Positions 24,516-39,500 of a stretch of DNA of 64,000 nucleotides are shown in pieces. The stretch comes from Sipunculus nudus. Lineage: Eukaryota > Annelida > Sipuncula > Golfingiida > Sipunculidae. The DNA is taken from assembly GCA_026874595.1 (NCBI GenBank), contig CM049319.1, positions 19,447,101 through 19,511,100 of the forward strand, read 5' to 3'. The first letter of the stretch is position 1, and each line of letters opens with the position of its first letter. Both the position numbers and the translations under genes were made by a program. The notes below the pieces were generated by a model that was given only the letters and a program-made list of their open reading frames with translations, did not search any database and was not told the origin of the DNA.

Positions 24516-27500
24516 ATGGCATCTTTATTTGAACAGTATGAGCAGGCAGCTACTCGCACAACTACAGGACAGAGGCGGCCCATTCAGGGACCAGTAAGTT
24601 TAAATATTTTGCATATATTAATCTGAGAAACACAATAAGCTGTGTTGGCCTGCAGTATGTAAAAAGCATGCATAAAATTAATTTTATGCCAATTTATTGT
24701 CAATTCAGATGTATTTACCAGCATGCAGGTAAATGGAATTCTTGGTAGAGAATTCTCTCTCCACAAAAAGTGTAGGTTCCTTGTAACCTTGTTACTATGT
24801 GCATGACCTGAATTATTTTTGGATCACTTGCAGTCCCCTGTCAGAGGTTCGTGGAATCATACATTACACAATATTTTAATGCCTGTAGATGAATACCCTG
24901 CACAAATTTATAATTTGTTTGTATGGCTGACATCTACCACTTGTTATGCATTGCTATACATTTGTGAATTTTAAAACTATTGCTCTTTTTCACAGACCAA
25001 TAAGTTTTATTTTAAGGGAGATTATGTTACCTTTAAATTATGAGGGTGAAAACTACATTATCATGTGTAAGTTTGACTAAAGGGTAAAGCTACATTTTAT
25101 AATAATATTGTAGTATTATTGTATCGCCAGACATAGTCTGGAGATACTATGGTTTAGGCACGGTCGCGCCGCCGCCGCCGCCGCAGAGATTTCTTTTGGA
25201 CACAATAACTCAAAAAATATTTCACGGATCTTTACCAAACTTGGTATATGTATAGATATGGGTGAGAGGACGACGCCTATTTAAAATGAGGTCATGACCT
25301 CAACTAGGAGAGTGACCCTGACCTTGAATAGGTTCAATTTTGGGGAAAATCACACAAATTCTTAAATATCTCAAGAAAACTTGCATGGATTGATCCCAAA
25401 ATCAAGTTGATCGAAGATCATGGATAGGGTTGTCATGTTCCAGAAACTGGTGGCGCCACCTATTATTCTTTACTTGTTTTCATGCCGTTTAATATCCCTA
25501 AAATTGCTACTTGACAGTACTGTGAGCATTATAAGTCAAAAACTAATGGACAAATTTCTTTCATATTATGCATATACATGGATATGGGTTATAGGATAAT
25601 GTTTATTTGAATAGGGGTTATGACCTTTCCAATGAGTGGCCTTGACCTTAAATATTGCCATATATTGTGAAAAATCACACAAAATCATTAATTTCTCAAT
25701 AAGGGATGCATGCATTGGTCCAAAAATCAACTTGACCCAAGATCTTGGATAGTGATGTCATGTACCGGAAACAGGTGGCGCCACCTGTTATTCTTTTACT
25801 TGTTTTCGTGCCGTTTAATACCCCATCATTGCCACTTAACAGTACATTTATAACCTGTGAGCATTATAAGTCAAAAACTAATGGACAGATTTCTTTCATA
25901 TTATGCATATACATAGACATGGGTTATGGGATGATGTATATATAAATTGGGGTCATGACCTTTCCTATAAGTGGCCTTGACCTTGAATATTGCCATATAT
26001 GGTGAAAATTACACACAAAATCATTAATATCTCAATAAGGGATGCATGCATTGGTCCAAAAATCAACATGTTCGAAGATCTTGGAAAGTATTGTCATGTA
26101 CCGGAAACAGGTGGCGCCACCTGTTATTCTTTTACTTGTTTTGTGCCATTTAATACCCCATCTTTGCCATTTATCAGTACTATGAGCATTATAAGTCAAA
26201 AACTAATGGACAAATTTCTTTCATATTATGCATATACATGGATATGGGTTATAGGATAATGTTTATTTGAATAGGGGTCATGACCTTTCCAATGAGTGGC
26301 CTTGACCTTGAATATTGCCATATATGGTGAAAATCACACAAAATCATTAATTTCTCAATAAGGGATGCATTGATTGGTCCAAAAATCAACTTGAACGAAG
26401 ATCTTGGATAGTGTTGTCTTGTACGGGAAACAGGTGGTGCCACCTGTTATTCTTTTACTTGTTTTCGTGCCGTTTAATACCCCATCATTGCCACTTAACA
26501 GTACTGTGAGCATTATAAGTCAAAAACTAATGGACAGATTTCTTGCATATACATAGACATGGGATAGGGGATGATGTATATTGAAATTTGGATCATGACC
26601 TTTTCTATGAGAATGACCTTTTCTATGAGTGTGGTCTGATATTAATTGTTGCTGAAGATGGGGGGCCATTTCTTAAAGGGGGGGGGGATTAATTGTCTGG
26701 AGATACTATGGCACCTGCGGTGCCAAGAAATATCTAGTTCCTTGTATAGGATAATAATATTTTTTTATTATCAAGTATTCATATCCACTATGGTGACTTT
26801 TCATCATTTGCTATTGCATTCTTCATGAAAAAATTGAACTAGCCAGTAAACATGATATGACCTCCAAATTAAAGAAGCTGATGAAACAGATCAGTTATTT
26901 TATAGTTTTGTCTTTTTTTGTATGTCTTTCTTTTGATTTCATATTTTAAAAATATCTGCAAATACAATTACACATAGATATTTGCACATAAGTCATACAT
27001 CGTATGCTGTGTAATAATAATCATTTTCAGTGGCGTGCATCTTTCATCTTTAATTCCAGGTTTCAACAGGATTTATTAATGCAAGACTCGAAGATGACTA
27101 CCCAATATTCAATAAGCAGAAAATCAATTTCAGGTATGGTTTAAGTCACTACTCAGTGTTTTATGTGTACAGGTATTGGTAACTTCTAGTATTGACTCTC
27201 TGCCATTTTTTTTGCAGCAAATATTATTCCTGTTTTCAATGCTGTACCTTTCTAAGACGGAAGAAAGCTGCCACATTTTTCTCTGTCTAACCTCTGCCTG
27301 GTATGATAGCTGTTGATGAACTTTGGCACCAGATGGCAAAACAGCTTGCTCTGATATATCTTTTTTCTGCAATATTAATTGCTGGCAAGGAAACATATTC
27401 TGAACAGTAAACACAATTGTTTTTATAACAAAATTGTAAAATGCAAAATGTATATTTCCCATAGGCACATTAACATGGGAATCTCTCCTGCAAAACAAAC

Positions 27501-30500
27501 TCACTTTTTTCAAAATGCTGATGCTGAGGTGTTCAATTCAATACTTTTCCTAATGAGGTTAACTGGGTGCAGCCATATTTACTAATGCAGCTGATAGGTT
27601 CAGCCAGTCAAAGTGCATCTGATACAAGCTCATCTCTCACATCTTTCACATTCTGATTGGTTCAACAACCTTGGTTCATTCCAACCTCTCATTACAAAAT
27701 CAAGGAAATGACCAAAACAAATAGTGCTTTGCAAAAACATTGTATATTTTAAGGGATGTAATCAGCAGCAATAGTATACCTATTCTTTTACACTATCAAT
27801 TCACTTTTGCTTTAAACCAAAGTGTCCAAGCAAAACCATCTCAGCAGATGGTCTCAGTACCTCCCTTTGAGCTGTTTAACATCTTGTTATGGCTTTTGCA
27901 TGTTAGTAAACACAGTCCACCTGTGTGTTCACAATAACAAGGCCATGTGACCAGAGATTGGATTTTGTGCATGCGCAAAAATCCCAAACAAAGAGTAGTC
28001 CCAAACTATACCATACATGGAACTTCATTTACTCTGATATATCTCTGCTGGATGGACATGGTGGTCCATAGGTGAAATGTAAATATATTGTTGAAGCTAT
28101 CACAACAAATTTGTACAACTCAGTCGAAATAATACAGGTAGCAGAGGTATTGTTCAGGGTCCTGAGCCAGAGTCATGAGATGTTTCAACCAGCGGGAACT
28201 TGTATTTCACATTTGGGGCCAAGTCAGGGTATCTCATGATTGACAGGTGTTGTGGCCCAGAGAGGCACACAGCCCCATGAGCTGTGTTTATGTTGATTGC
28301 CTGTGAACATGCCTAGTCCACTTTTTAGCGAACCTGTGAGCTTATGTGATGGTGCAACTTAGCGTCTGTGCGTCATGCGTCATCTGTATGTAAACCATAG
28401 CTATCTCAAAAATGGCAGGAGGTAGCATCACCAATTTTTTTGCAAAAAAATCTGTCGTCTGAAAAACTCTGTCAGATTTTGTTTATTAGCTCAGCTGACT
28501 GAAAGTCATCTGAGCTATAGCGATCACTCTTTGTCCGTCGTCCGTCTGTCTGTCAGTCTGTCTGTCGGTTAACCAGGCACAAATCGTAACCGCTAGAACT
28601 GGAATCTTCTTACTTGACATCCTGGGAGGTCCATGAAAAATCTCCTTGGAAACCAGAAATTAGGTCTCTGTTACCCATATCCTTCGAGCTATGGGGCCCC
28701 AAAGTACCCCCCAGAAAAGTCCAAAATTTCATACAAAAACTTCAATATCTCATTAACTACTTGACTGATGGTCATGATTTTTGGCATACATATTGATCAT
28801 GAGAGGTTCCATCAGTTCCTGAAGACTGGTGGCGCCACCTGTATTTTTCGATTTTTTACAAATTTTTTTCTCTATTTTTGAGACCTTTAAAAATGTGAAC
28901 ATCTGTTAACAAGGCACAAATCGTTATGACTGGACTTAGAATCTTCATTCTCGACACATTGAGAGACCTATGAAAAGTCTCCATGGAAACCAGAAATTAG
29001 GTCTCTGTTACCCATATCCTTCCAGCTATGGGGCCCCAAACTACCCCCCAGAAAAGTAAAAAATTTCAAACAAAACTTCAATATCTCATTAAATACTTGA
29101 CTGATGGTCATGATTTTTGTCATACATATTGATCATGAGATGTTCCATCACTTCCTGCAGACTGGTGGCGCCACCTGTATCGTTCAATTTTTTACGATTT
29201 TTTTTCTCTATTTTTGAGACCTTTCAAAATGTAAACATCTGTTAACAAGGCACAAATCATAAAGACTGGACCTAGAATCTTCATTCTTGACACACTGAGA
29301 GACCTATAAAAAGTCTCCATGGAAACCAGAAATTAGGTCTCTGTTACCCATATTCTTCGAGCTATGGAGCCCCAAAGTACCCCCAAGAAATGTAAAAAAT
29401 TTAATACAAAAACTTCAATATCTCATTAACTACTTGACTGATGGTCATGATTTGTGGCATAACTATTGATCATGAGATGTGTCATCACTTCATGCAGACT
29501 GGTGGTGCCACCTTTATTGTTCGATTTTTTACGATTTTTTCCTCTATTTTTGAGACCTGTAAGGATGCTGTCATCTGTTAGCATGGCACAAATCTTAATG
29601 ACTGGACCTAGAATCTTCATTCTTGACACACTGAGAGGTCCATGAAAAATATCCTTGGAAACCAGAAATTAGGTCTCTGTTAACCATATCCTTCGAGCTA
29701 GGGGGCCCCAAAGTACCCCCCCCCCCCCCCCAGAGTAGTCAAAAATTTCATACAAAAACTTCAATATCTCAATAACTACATCACTGATGGTCATGATTTT
29801 TGGCATACATATTGATTATGAAATGTTCCATCAGTTCCTGCAGACTTGTGGCGCCACCTGTATTTTTCGATTTTTTACGATTTTTTCCTCTATTTTTGAG
29901 ACCTTTAAGGATGCTGTCATCTGTTAACGTGGCACAAATCATAACGACTGGACCTAGAATCTTCATTCTTGACACACTGAGAGACCTATGAAAAGTCTCC
30001 ATGGAAACCAAAATTAGGTCTCTGTTACCCATATTCTTAGAGCTATGGAGCCGTAAAGTACCCCCAAGAAAAGTAAAAAATTTCATACAAAAACTTCAAT
30101 ATCTCATTAACTACTTGAATGATGGTCATGATTTGTTGCATAACTATTGATCATGAGATGTGTCATCTGTTCCTGCAGACTGGTGGCGCCACCTGTATCG
30201 TTTGATTTTTTACAATTTTTTCCTCTATTTTTGAGACCTTTAAGGATGCTGTCATCTGTTAGCATGGCACAAATAGTAACGACTGGACCTAGAATCTTCA
30301 TTCTCAACACACTAGAAGACCTATGAAAAGTCTCCATGGAAACCAGAAATTAGGTCTCTGTTACCCATATCCTTCGAGCTATGGGGCCCCAAAGTACCCC
30401 CCCAGAGTAGTCAAAAATTTCATACAAAAACTTCAATATCTCAATAACTACATCACTGATGGTCATGATTTTTGGCATACATATTGATTATGAGATGTTC

Positions 30501-33500
30501 CACTAGTTCCTGCAGACTGGTGGCGCCACCTATGTTATCTATCAAGAGGGTACAAATTGCAACAACTGGACCTAGAAACTTCATTCTTGTCATGCAAGGA
30601 GGCCCATGAAGAGTGCCTGTGGAAACTTGAAATTAGGTCTCTGTTAGCCATATCCTTCAAGCTATAGGACTCTGAAGTATCCCTCAGAATAATGGACAAT
30701 TTGATACAAAAGCTGAAGTATCTGAACAACTAATACGGAGATCATCATGATTCTTTGCATTGATATTGACCATTAAGTGTTTTTAGCTCAGCTGACTGTA
30801 AGTCATCTGAAGTATCCCTCAGAATAATGGACAATTTGATACAAAAGCTCAAGTATCTAAACAACTATTGCAGTGATCACCATGATTCTTTGCATGGATA
30901 TTGATCATGGAATGTGTCATCAGTTTCTGCAGTATGGTGGCGCCACCTGTATTTTTTTTATTTTTACGAATTTTTTTCTCTATTTTTGAGACCTCATAAG
31001 ATGCGTCATCTGTTAACATGGCACAAATCGTAACAACTGGACCTAGAATCTTCTCTCTTGACATGCTGAGAGGCCCATGAAAAGTTTCCTTTTAAACTTG
31101 AAATTAGGTCTCTGTTACCCATAACCTCTGAGCTATGGGGCTCCGAAGTACCCCCCAGAATAATGGAAAATTTGATACAAAAGCTCAAGTATCTGAACAA
31201 TTATTATATTGATCACCATGATTCTTTGCATGGATATTGATCATGAAATGTTTCATCAGTTTCTGCATTCTGGTGGCGCCACCTGTATTTTTTCAATTTT
31301 TAGCTCAGCTGACTGAAAGTCATCTGAGCTGTAGGGATCACCTTTTGTCCGTTGGCCGTCCGGCCATCCAGGCGTCTGTCTGTTAACAGGGCACAAATGG
31401 TAACCGCTAGACCGTGAATCTTCTTACTTAAAACCTGGGAGGTCTATGGAAATTCTCCTTGTAAACCTGAAATTAGGTCACTGTGACCTATATTCTTCGA
31501 GCTATGGGGTTCTGAAGTACCCCCCAGAATAATGCAAAATTTAATACAAAAGCTCAAGTATCTGAACAACTAATGCATTAATCACCATGATTCTTTGCAT
31601 GGATATTGATCATGGAGTGTTTCATCAATTTCTGGAGATTGGTGGCGCCACCTATATTTTTTTTATTTTTTACGATTTTTTTCTCTACTTTTGTGATCTT
31701 TAAACATTTGGTCATCTGTAAACAGGGCACAAATCATAATGACTGGACCTAGAATCTTCTGTCCTCACCTCCAGTGAAGCCCATAAAAGGTCTACATGGA
31801 AACCCGAAATAAGGTCCCTGTTACCCATATTCTGTGAGCTATGGGGCTCTGAAGTACCCCCCAGAATAAAGATTTGGTCATATATTAACAGGGCACAAAT
31901 CATAATGACTGGACCTAGAATCTTCTGTCCTCACCTCCAGGGAAGCCAATAAAGGTCTACATGGAAACCCGAAATAAGGTCCCTGTTACCCATATCCTTC
32001 ATGCTCTGGGGCTCCGAAGTACTCCCCAGAATAAAGATTTGGTCATCTGTTAACAGAGCACAATTATAATGACTTGACCTAGAATCTCCTTTCTTGATAT
32101 GCTGGGAGGCCCCTGAAAAGTCTCCTTGTGCACCTGAAATTACAGCTCTGTTACCCATATCCTTCATCCTATGCGGCTTTGAAATACTCCCCCAGAATAA
32201 ACATTTGGATTTGTTAACAGGGCACAAATCATAATAACTGGACCTAGAATTTTATTTTTTGACATGCTGGGAGACCCCTGAAAAGTCATCTTGTAAACCT
32301 TGAAAATAGGTGTCTGTTACCCATATCCTTCATGCTACAGAGCTCCATAGTACCCCAATGAATATTGGATGATTTTATACAAAAGTTCAAGTTTGGAAAA
32401 AATATTTCATTCAAATTTGACATTCAGATGATAAAATTACTTTTGTCAATGTCTTCCTGGTCAGCTGAGCGACATGACCCCTGGGTCACTTGTTTTTTTT
32501 TTCTTACTGCATTTTCTTAGATTTTATAGGGAAAAAGCTAAAAAAGATTTTAAAAATACTTTTCTCTGAAATTCTCCAGCCAAATTGTCCAATATTTCAT
32601 AGAAATGATCCCTGGAACAATTTCTCTTAAGTTTGTTTAAATGGTTCCAGTGCAGAGATTTTTGGCCGAATTACAGGAGGTTGAACTAAGTCATCTGTCA
32701 AAAAGGCACATTAAAATTAAAATCTCAGAAACGGCTGGAGCTATCATCACCAAATTTTATGCCAATATTTGTCACATAAGTCATATCTGAAATTGAGGTA
32801 TCAGTGGCACCACCTACATTGATCTGTTTTTTACAAGCAAAAATGTAATTTTTAGACTCCTCTAGCTTATACACTGTTTTATGAGGAAACTGTTAAGCTG
32901 ATCGGTTTAAACTTTGCAAGAATCATTCTTTGGTAGGGTTTTGCCATTTTTTAAAGAAAATATTTAGGAAAATGCAGCTTTAAAAAAGCAGTGTAGCCAA
33001 TTGAAAAAGGCTTTCAGTGTTTGAAAACAGATTTTACAACATGCAAAGTTTCAACATGCCAAGTCAGCCAGGTGAGGTCCAGACATCACCATGGCAACTG
33101 ACCTGGCTCTGTCTGGTGTATAGACGATGTGTATAGATGTCTAGACACATCATCTAGATGTCTAGACACATTGTCTAGGCGCAGAATGCCCAGATTAGAA
33201 CTAGTGGAACTATATCTTTCAACTGTTTGAAAAAACTTGGTTTGCATTTTTCCTAAATCTGTGAGCTTATGCTATGGTGTGGCATTGTCTGTTGTGAGTC
33301 ATAGCTATTTCAAAAAGAGCAGGAGCTAGCATCACCATATTTTTTTTTTTTTTAAATTTGTAATTTAAAAAAGCCTATAGGATTTTTGCTTATTTCTTGG
33401 CTAGCTGCATTTTCTAAGATGTTTTAGGGAAAAAGCTAAAAAAACATTTAAAAATGTTTTCTCTGAAAACCATGCTGGCAAATTGTCTGTTCATCTGTCC

Positions 33501-36500
33501 CAATAACCCCCCCTGGCAAAATATCCTGACTGATACATCCTAGTTTTAAAATGTCCTAGTCCTAAACTTCCAGGTCTGAAACATTCATTTTCCTAAAATA
33601 ATAATGACTAAGGTAGATATGCAGGACATAAGAGGATCAATATTAAATTTTAAAAATAATCCTCCATCCCTACTCCCAAACTTTGCACAGGTTCGCATTA
33701 GGCCTGTAGGCCTTGTTTTTAAATCTTGTGAACAGGAGTAGCCAAACAGTTTCAGTGAAATATTTTGGCAGGTACCACTTTAATTCAAAGAGAAGCTCCT
33801 ATTTTTTGTGTTAATTCAACATGCTTTATAGGTGATTAGGCCCCTTTACAGTGTATTGCAAACAACTGTACCATGGGACACTAATGTTACATTTTAATGT
33901 GAGGTAGGGGTGTAAGAAGTTCCATATTATTGCAGCCCCAAAGATCGCATAACTCAGCTGCGTGTGGGAAACAATCAGATCGTCCTGGGGATGAGCAGTA
34001 ACATACTAATGAGGATAGACCTTGAGCATCCTGACAAGCCAGATGGTAAGTTGATCACACCTAAAAAGTAGACATTTCCATGGCTTGAAATTGACAAAAA
34101 TTCTTGAAGGTAGTAGAGTTGGCAAAGCCAGAAAACTTACCAGACTTTCAAGGCTTTTACTGAACCTCATATTTTTAAACCCTTTGATTTTGATTATAAT
34201 GACACTGATTATAAATATTAACCAAAAAGTATCTTGCTGAGTTTGATTCTTGCTAAAATTCCATTGAACCACACATATTTAATGGTTTGAGAGGTAACTG
34301 GATATCCTTTGGTGTTGCCATGGAAACTTACTAGGAATTTAATGGATTTTGCTTAAACTCACTGTGATTATTTACTAGTTAAGGGAATAAGTTGTAAAAC
34401 ATATTCGATGATTGAAAGATTAAAAAGAGCCAATGATTTTAAATACCATCTATATTACTGTGAAATATGCTTTGTAGAATAATAACTAAAATATTGACAA
34501 AGTAAAAATTCAGTCAAACATGTACACCAATCTGAAAGGTCGAGTTACTGTCCAGGATGTTAACACTTAATTTGTTGCACAAGGTTAAGTTAATGCTGTT
34601 TGCTGTTTTGTGCCCCTTTTTCTATTAACAGAATAAGTATATTTTATCTGGATAATAAGACTTCTTTGGATGTACATATATAATCATTTGTGATAGATTA
34701 TGCAAAACTGCAAACAATTGAATTGATTATGAATGAAAATGAACAATCATTTATATTATCGATTAATTGGCATACCACGACTGTATACCAATAAAGTACC
34801 ATAAAAGAGTCTGATCTTTGGGAAATTGGGAATGAGGCTGAAGGTCAAGACTTCTGATGGCTCAATATGCATTCTTGTGGTGCTTTTGTTTTGTAGAGGT
34901 TGAGATTCCAAAGGCTGCTGAGGACAGGATATCTCAGTTATTCTTGGACCCTACTGGTCGTCATCTCATCATCTCCATGGCATCATCAGAGAACTACTAC
35001 CTGTCCAGAAACTCGCGCAAACCTAGGCCGCTCGGGAAACTCAAGGTTTGGCAATAAGATATGTGCACAACCTCACCCTAAATCAAGCACATACATATGT
35101 GATTGTTCATGGCATCTTATTCTTGGTCAGCTCACTCTCATATATATATGACTATATGACTATATTTTAGAGGATTCGGATGTGGTCCAAAAAAGCATTA
35201 TCAAAGCGTGATTCATGTCCCGTTGCAACAGACTGATGATGTCTAGATGCTGTTCACAGAGTATTTTTTGTTTTGCTTCTCTGCACCCTTCTCAAACCAA
35301 TAGGGTTTAATTTCTCCCATTTCCCGACGCTATGGGCTGCCATTTTGCATACACACTAAAACTCAGATGGCACAAGTTGCATGTTGTTTATGGTAATAGC
35401 TCTTGTATATATATAAAATATTTATTTTGCATCTTAGATCTTGATCTTCATTGTAACAACCCAACTCCCCAGTTACATACTACGTGCCGTGATCAGTAAT
35501 TTTAACGTTTTTGCTGCTATCTGATTGTAATAACTGAATGGCTGATTACTTGTTTTTATGCCCCCGCCACAAAGTGGCCGGGGCATATAGTTTTACCCAT
35601 GTCCGTCATTCCGTCCTTCCGTCCTTCCGTCATTCCGAAATCAAACAGTTGTATGGACTTTTTTTCGCAATGCCTGCAGATATTGGCCTGATTTTTGGTG
35701 TGTAAGCAGATATAGACCAGTTACAGATCGAGTTCGCGTTTCGTCCCAGTTGACCTATTTTTGACCGTTTTACGGCTCCTAAACTTAGAAAATTTCATGA
35801 AAAATAGAAATATTCATGACAGATACACATGTACAGACTTTTTTTCGCAATGCCTGTAGATATTGGCCTGATTTTTTGTGTGTGAGCAGATATAGACCAG
35901 TTACAGATCGAGTTCGCGTTTCGTTCTGGTTGACCTACTTTTGACCGTTTTACGGCTCCTGAACAGAGAAAATTTCATGAAAAATATGAAATTTCATGAC
36001 AAATACACATGTACAGACTTTTTTTCGCAGTGCCTGCAGATATTGGCCTGATTTTTGGTGTGTGGACAGATATAGACCAGTTACAGATCGAGTTCGCGTT
36101 TCGTTCTGGTTGACCTAGTTTTGACCGTTTTACGGCTCCTAAACTTAGAAAATTTCATAAAAAGGTGCACATGTATGGACTTTTTTTCGCAGTGCCTGCA
36201 GATACGGGCCTGATTTTTGGTGTGTAGGCAGATAATGACCAGTTACAGATCGAGTTCTTGTTTTGTCTCAGTTGACCTACTTTTGACCATTTGACTGCTC
36301 CTGAACATAGAAAGATTCATGAAAAATAGAAATATTAATGACAGATACACATGTACAGACTTTTTTTCGCAATGCCTGCAGATATTGGCCTGATTTTTGG
36401 TGTGTGGGCAGATATAGACCAGTTCCAGATCGAGTTTGGGTTTCGTCCCGGTTGACCTAATTTTGACCGTTTAACGGCTCCTAAACTTAGAAAATTTCAT

Positions 36501-39500
36501 GAAAAATAGAAATATTCATGACAGATACACATGTACAGACTTTTTTTTCGCAATGCCTGCAGATATTGGCCTGATTTTTTGTGTGTGAGCAGATATAGAC
36601 CAGTTACAGATCGAGTTCGCGTTTCGTTCTGGTTGACCTACTTTTGACCGTTTTACGGCTCCTGAACAGAGAAAATTTCATGAAAAATAGAAATATTCAT
36701 GACAGATACACATGTACGGACTTTTTTTCGCAATGCCTGTAGATATTGGCCTGATTTTTTGTGTGTGAGCAGATATAGACCAGTTACAGATCGAGTTCGC
36801 GTTTCGTTCTGGTTGACCTAATTTTGACCGTTTTACGGCTCCTGAACAGAGAAAATTTCATGAAAAATATGAAATTTCATGACAAATACACATGTACAGA
36901 CTTTTTTTCGCAGTGCCTGCAGATATTGGCCTGATTTTTGGTGTATGGACAGATATAGACCAGTTACAGATCGAGTTCGCGTTTCGTTCTGGTTGACCTA
37001 GTTTTGACCGTTTTACGGCTCCTAAACTTAGAAAATTTCATAAAAAGGTGCACATGTATGGATTTTTTTTCGCAGTGCCTGCAGATACGGGCCTGATTTT
37101 TGGTGTGTAGGCAGATAATGACCAGTTACAGATCGAGTTCTTGTTTTGTCTCAGTTGACCTACTTTTGACCATTTGACTGCTCCTGAACATAGAAAGTTT
37201 CATGAAAAATATAAATTTTCATAACAAATGCATATGTACTGACTTTTTTTCCTCAATGCCTGCAGATACCACCCTGATTTTTTATGTGTGGGCAGATAAT
37301 GACAGTTACAGATCGAGTTCGCGTTTCATCCCGGTTGACCTACTTTTGATTGTTTTACGGCTCCTAAACATAGAAAATTGCATGAAAGACAGAAATTTTT
37401 ATGGAAAATGCACATGTATGGACTTTTTTCACAATGCCTGCATATACTGGCATGATTTTTGGTGTGTTGCTTGATAATGACCCGTTACAGATCGAGTTTA
37501 CATTTTGCCCTTGTTGACCTACTTTTGACCATACGACACCTCCTGAACTTAAAAAATTTGTCAAAATTTTACAAATGTTTCTAATTTGCCCAAGGTGGGG
37601 GCATTTGTGTCGTTCCGACACATCTAGTTTTGTATTCAAATTAACATGCCATTAGCTAAAATTAGGGCAATGCAGATTCTCTGTACTCATTAAATTTAAC
37701 AAGTTTGTTTCTGTGTCATGCCTTACAAGTGTTAATCTCATAGCATATTTTGCAGGGACACAAACTGACATCTGTGGGCTGGAACCATGAGAGCACAACA
37801 GACACATCTACAGGAGAAATTCTTGTAGGGACTGACAAAGGTAACTAAGTACTGAATGAGCTTTTAATATTTCAGTTTATTATGTTGTGTATTGTAGTTT
37901 TCCTTTGTTGCTTTATCTTAACTGTGTAAGCTGAGAGTGAATATTCCAGTCAAAAGCCAAGCAAAATTATGGTATACCCACCCTCCATTCGTCTGTTAAC
38001 TTTTAGTGTTGCTGCAATAACTTACCAGTGCTTTGATGGATTTTCGCTAAACTCACCATAAGTACTAATCAACAGATTATCTCGCCCAAGTTGGATTATT
38101 TGCAACGTCCACGCATTTATTTAATAAGGTCATTGGTTACTCGGCCACTTGGTGGTGTAGCGGCGATAACTTACGAAGAATAAGAAGGATTTTGATTAAA
38201 TTCATCAGAAATGTAAATCAGTAAAATATCTCGCTTAAGTTAGAATTCCAGCAAAATCCATGCATATTTAATGAGGTCAAAGGTCACCGCATTTCAAAGG
38301 CACATCAGTGACTTACCAAAAATCCTATGGATTTACATGAAACTCATTAATGGTATTTACCATTAGACTTTCTTACCTGATATACATTCTCATCAAAGTT
38401 CATGCATGTTTAATGAGGTCAGAGGTCAACGTGATCCAACTTTGGGGTACCTTGGTGATGGTAACTAACAAAAATCCTATGGATTTACATGAAGCTCATT
38501 ATACATATTTACCAGTAGCCTTTCTAACCTGATTTACATTCTCATCAAAATTCATGCATATTTAATGAGTTCAGAGGTCACCGCACTTTGGAGGTAACTT
38601 AGTGACTTACAAAAATCCTATGGATTTACATGAAACTCGTAATACATACTTACCAATAGTTTCTCACCTGAATGACATTCTCATAAAAATTCATGCATAT
38701 TTAATGAGGTCAGAGGTCCAAAGATACAGGATAAGTGTATTATGCACATTTGTGATGCTCTTGTTATTATTAATAATATTTTAATTATTATTTTTGTAAT
38801 ATAATTTTGTTTTAGAAGTGGTCTTTTTTCTTTCTTTTCTTCAGATATTGAAAATACCTGAACATAATATTTTATCAAACACTGCCTTTTGCATTGCCTA
38901 TATTTAAGCTTCATTATCTTCATCTGTTTCACCAGAAACAAGAAATATAATAATTATTATATTTATATATTTCAGGACTACTGTTTGAGGTTGAAATACA
39001 GGCTGGGGATGATAATAGGTTTTTCCAAGCCAGTCTTGAACAATATGTAAAGCAGGTAAGCCTGATTCTATGTATGTATTATATCATTGCAGAATGTACC
39101 TCATAATTATGAATACTTTTAAATTTACTCTTTTATTTGGTGGATAAAGTCATATCCATCTGGTGTAGCCTCTGTATATGTGGGTATCGTCGGATATTTT
39201 ACCAATACTGGACTTACTAGGGCATCTCAAATATATTCTGTATCAATCTAGATTTCTGTATTGGCCCTGCATGAGAGTGTGTATATGTGCTTGTGTGTGT
39301 GCTTCAGAATAACTGTGAGTACATTGACAAATTTTCCATAAATTTGATATACTGTAGATTATTTAATATGTAAAACTTGAAAATGATATGAATGATTATT
39401 TATCAACATTTTGAGATATTTTAATAATTGTTTGCATCAGTGTATTGTTTTCCAATATAGTATGTAAACATTTATTAAGTAACACCACAGATGTACAGCA

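Larger units (their letters stand above)
28322..33715 (+). mobile_element. Hairpin-ended element, family E, interrupted by a family D element (VPS18 intron 2)
   Basis: GCGAACCTGTG (28328-28338) is exactly inverted as CACAGGTTCGC (33686-33696). The 3' palindrome AGGCCT-GT-AGGCCT (33700-33713) is followed by TTG and a T run. Two diverged internal copies are visible: the segment around 28335-28480 continues at about 32493-32590, and its relative is at about 33250-33480. The intervening 28485-32492 is a separate inserted element. Confidence 0.65.

Noticed and set aside
25745-26443. Open frames on both strands in family A
   Set aside because: Same reason: tandem repeat translated in several frames.
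27130-27513. 127-codon minus-strand open frame in VPS18 intron 2
   Set aside because: Starts with TTG, shows no recognisable domain, has no splice context and lies in intronic AT-rich DNA.
29426-32227. Series of similar minus-strand open frames encoding related short peptides
   Set aside because: They are translations of the same ~337-bp minisatellite unit in family D, not a gene family.
35640-37560. CRISPR-like regular array
   Set aside because: The whole ~180-bp unit is repeated with no unique spacers, in an animal genome; it is a minisatellite inside a mobile element.
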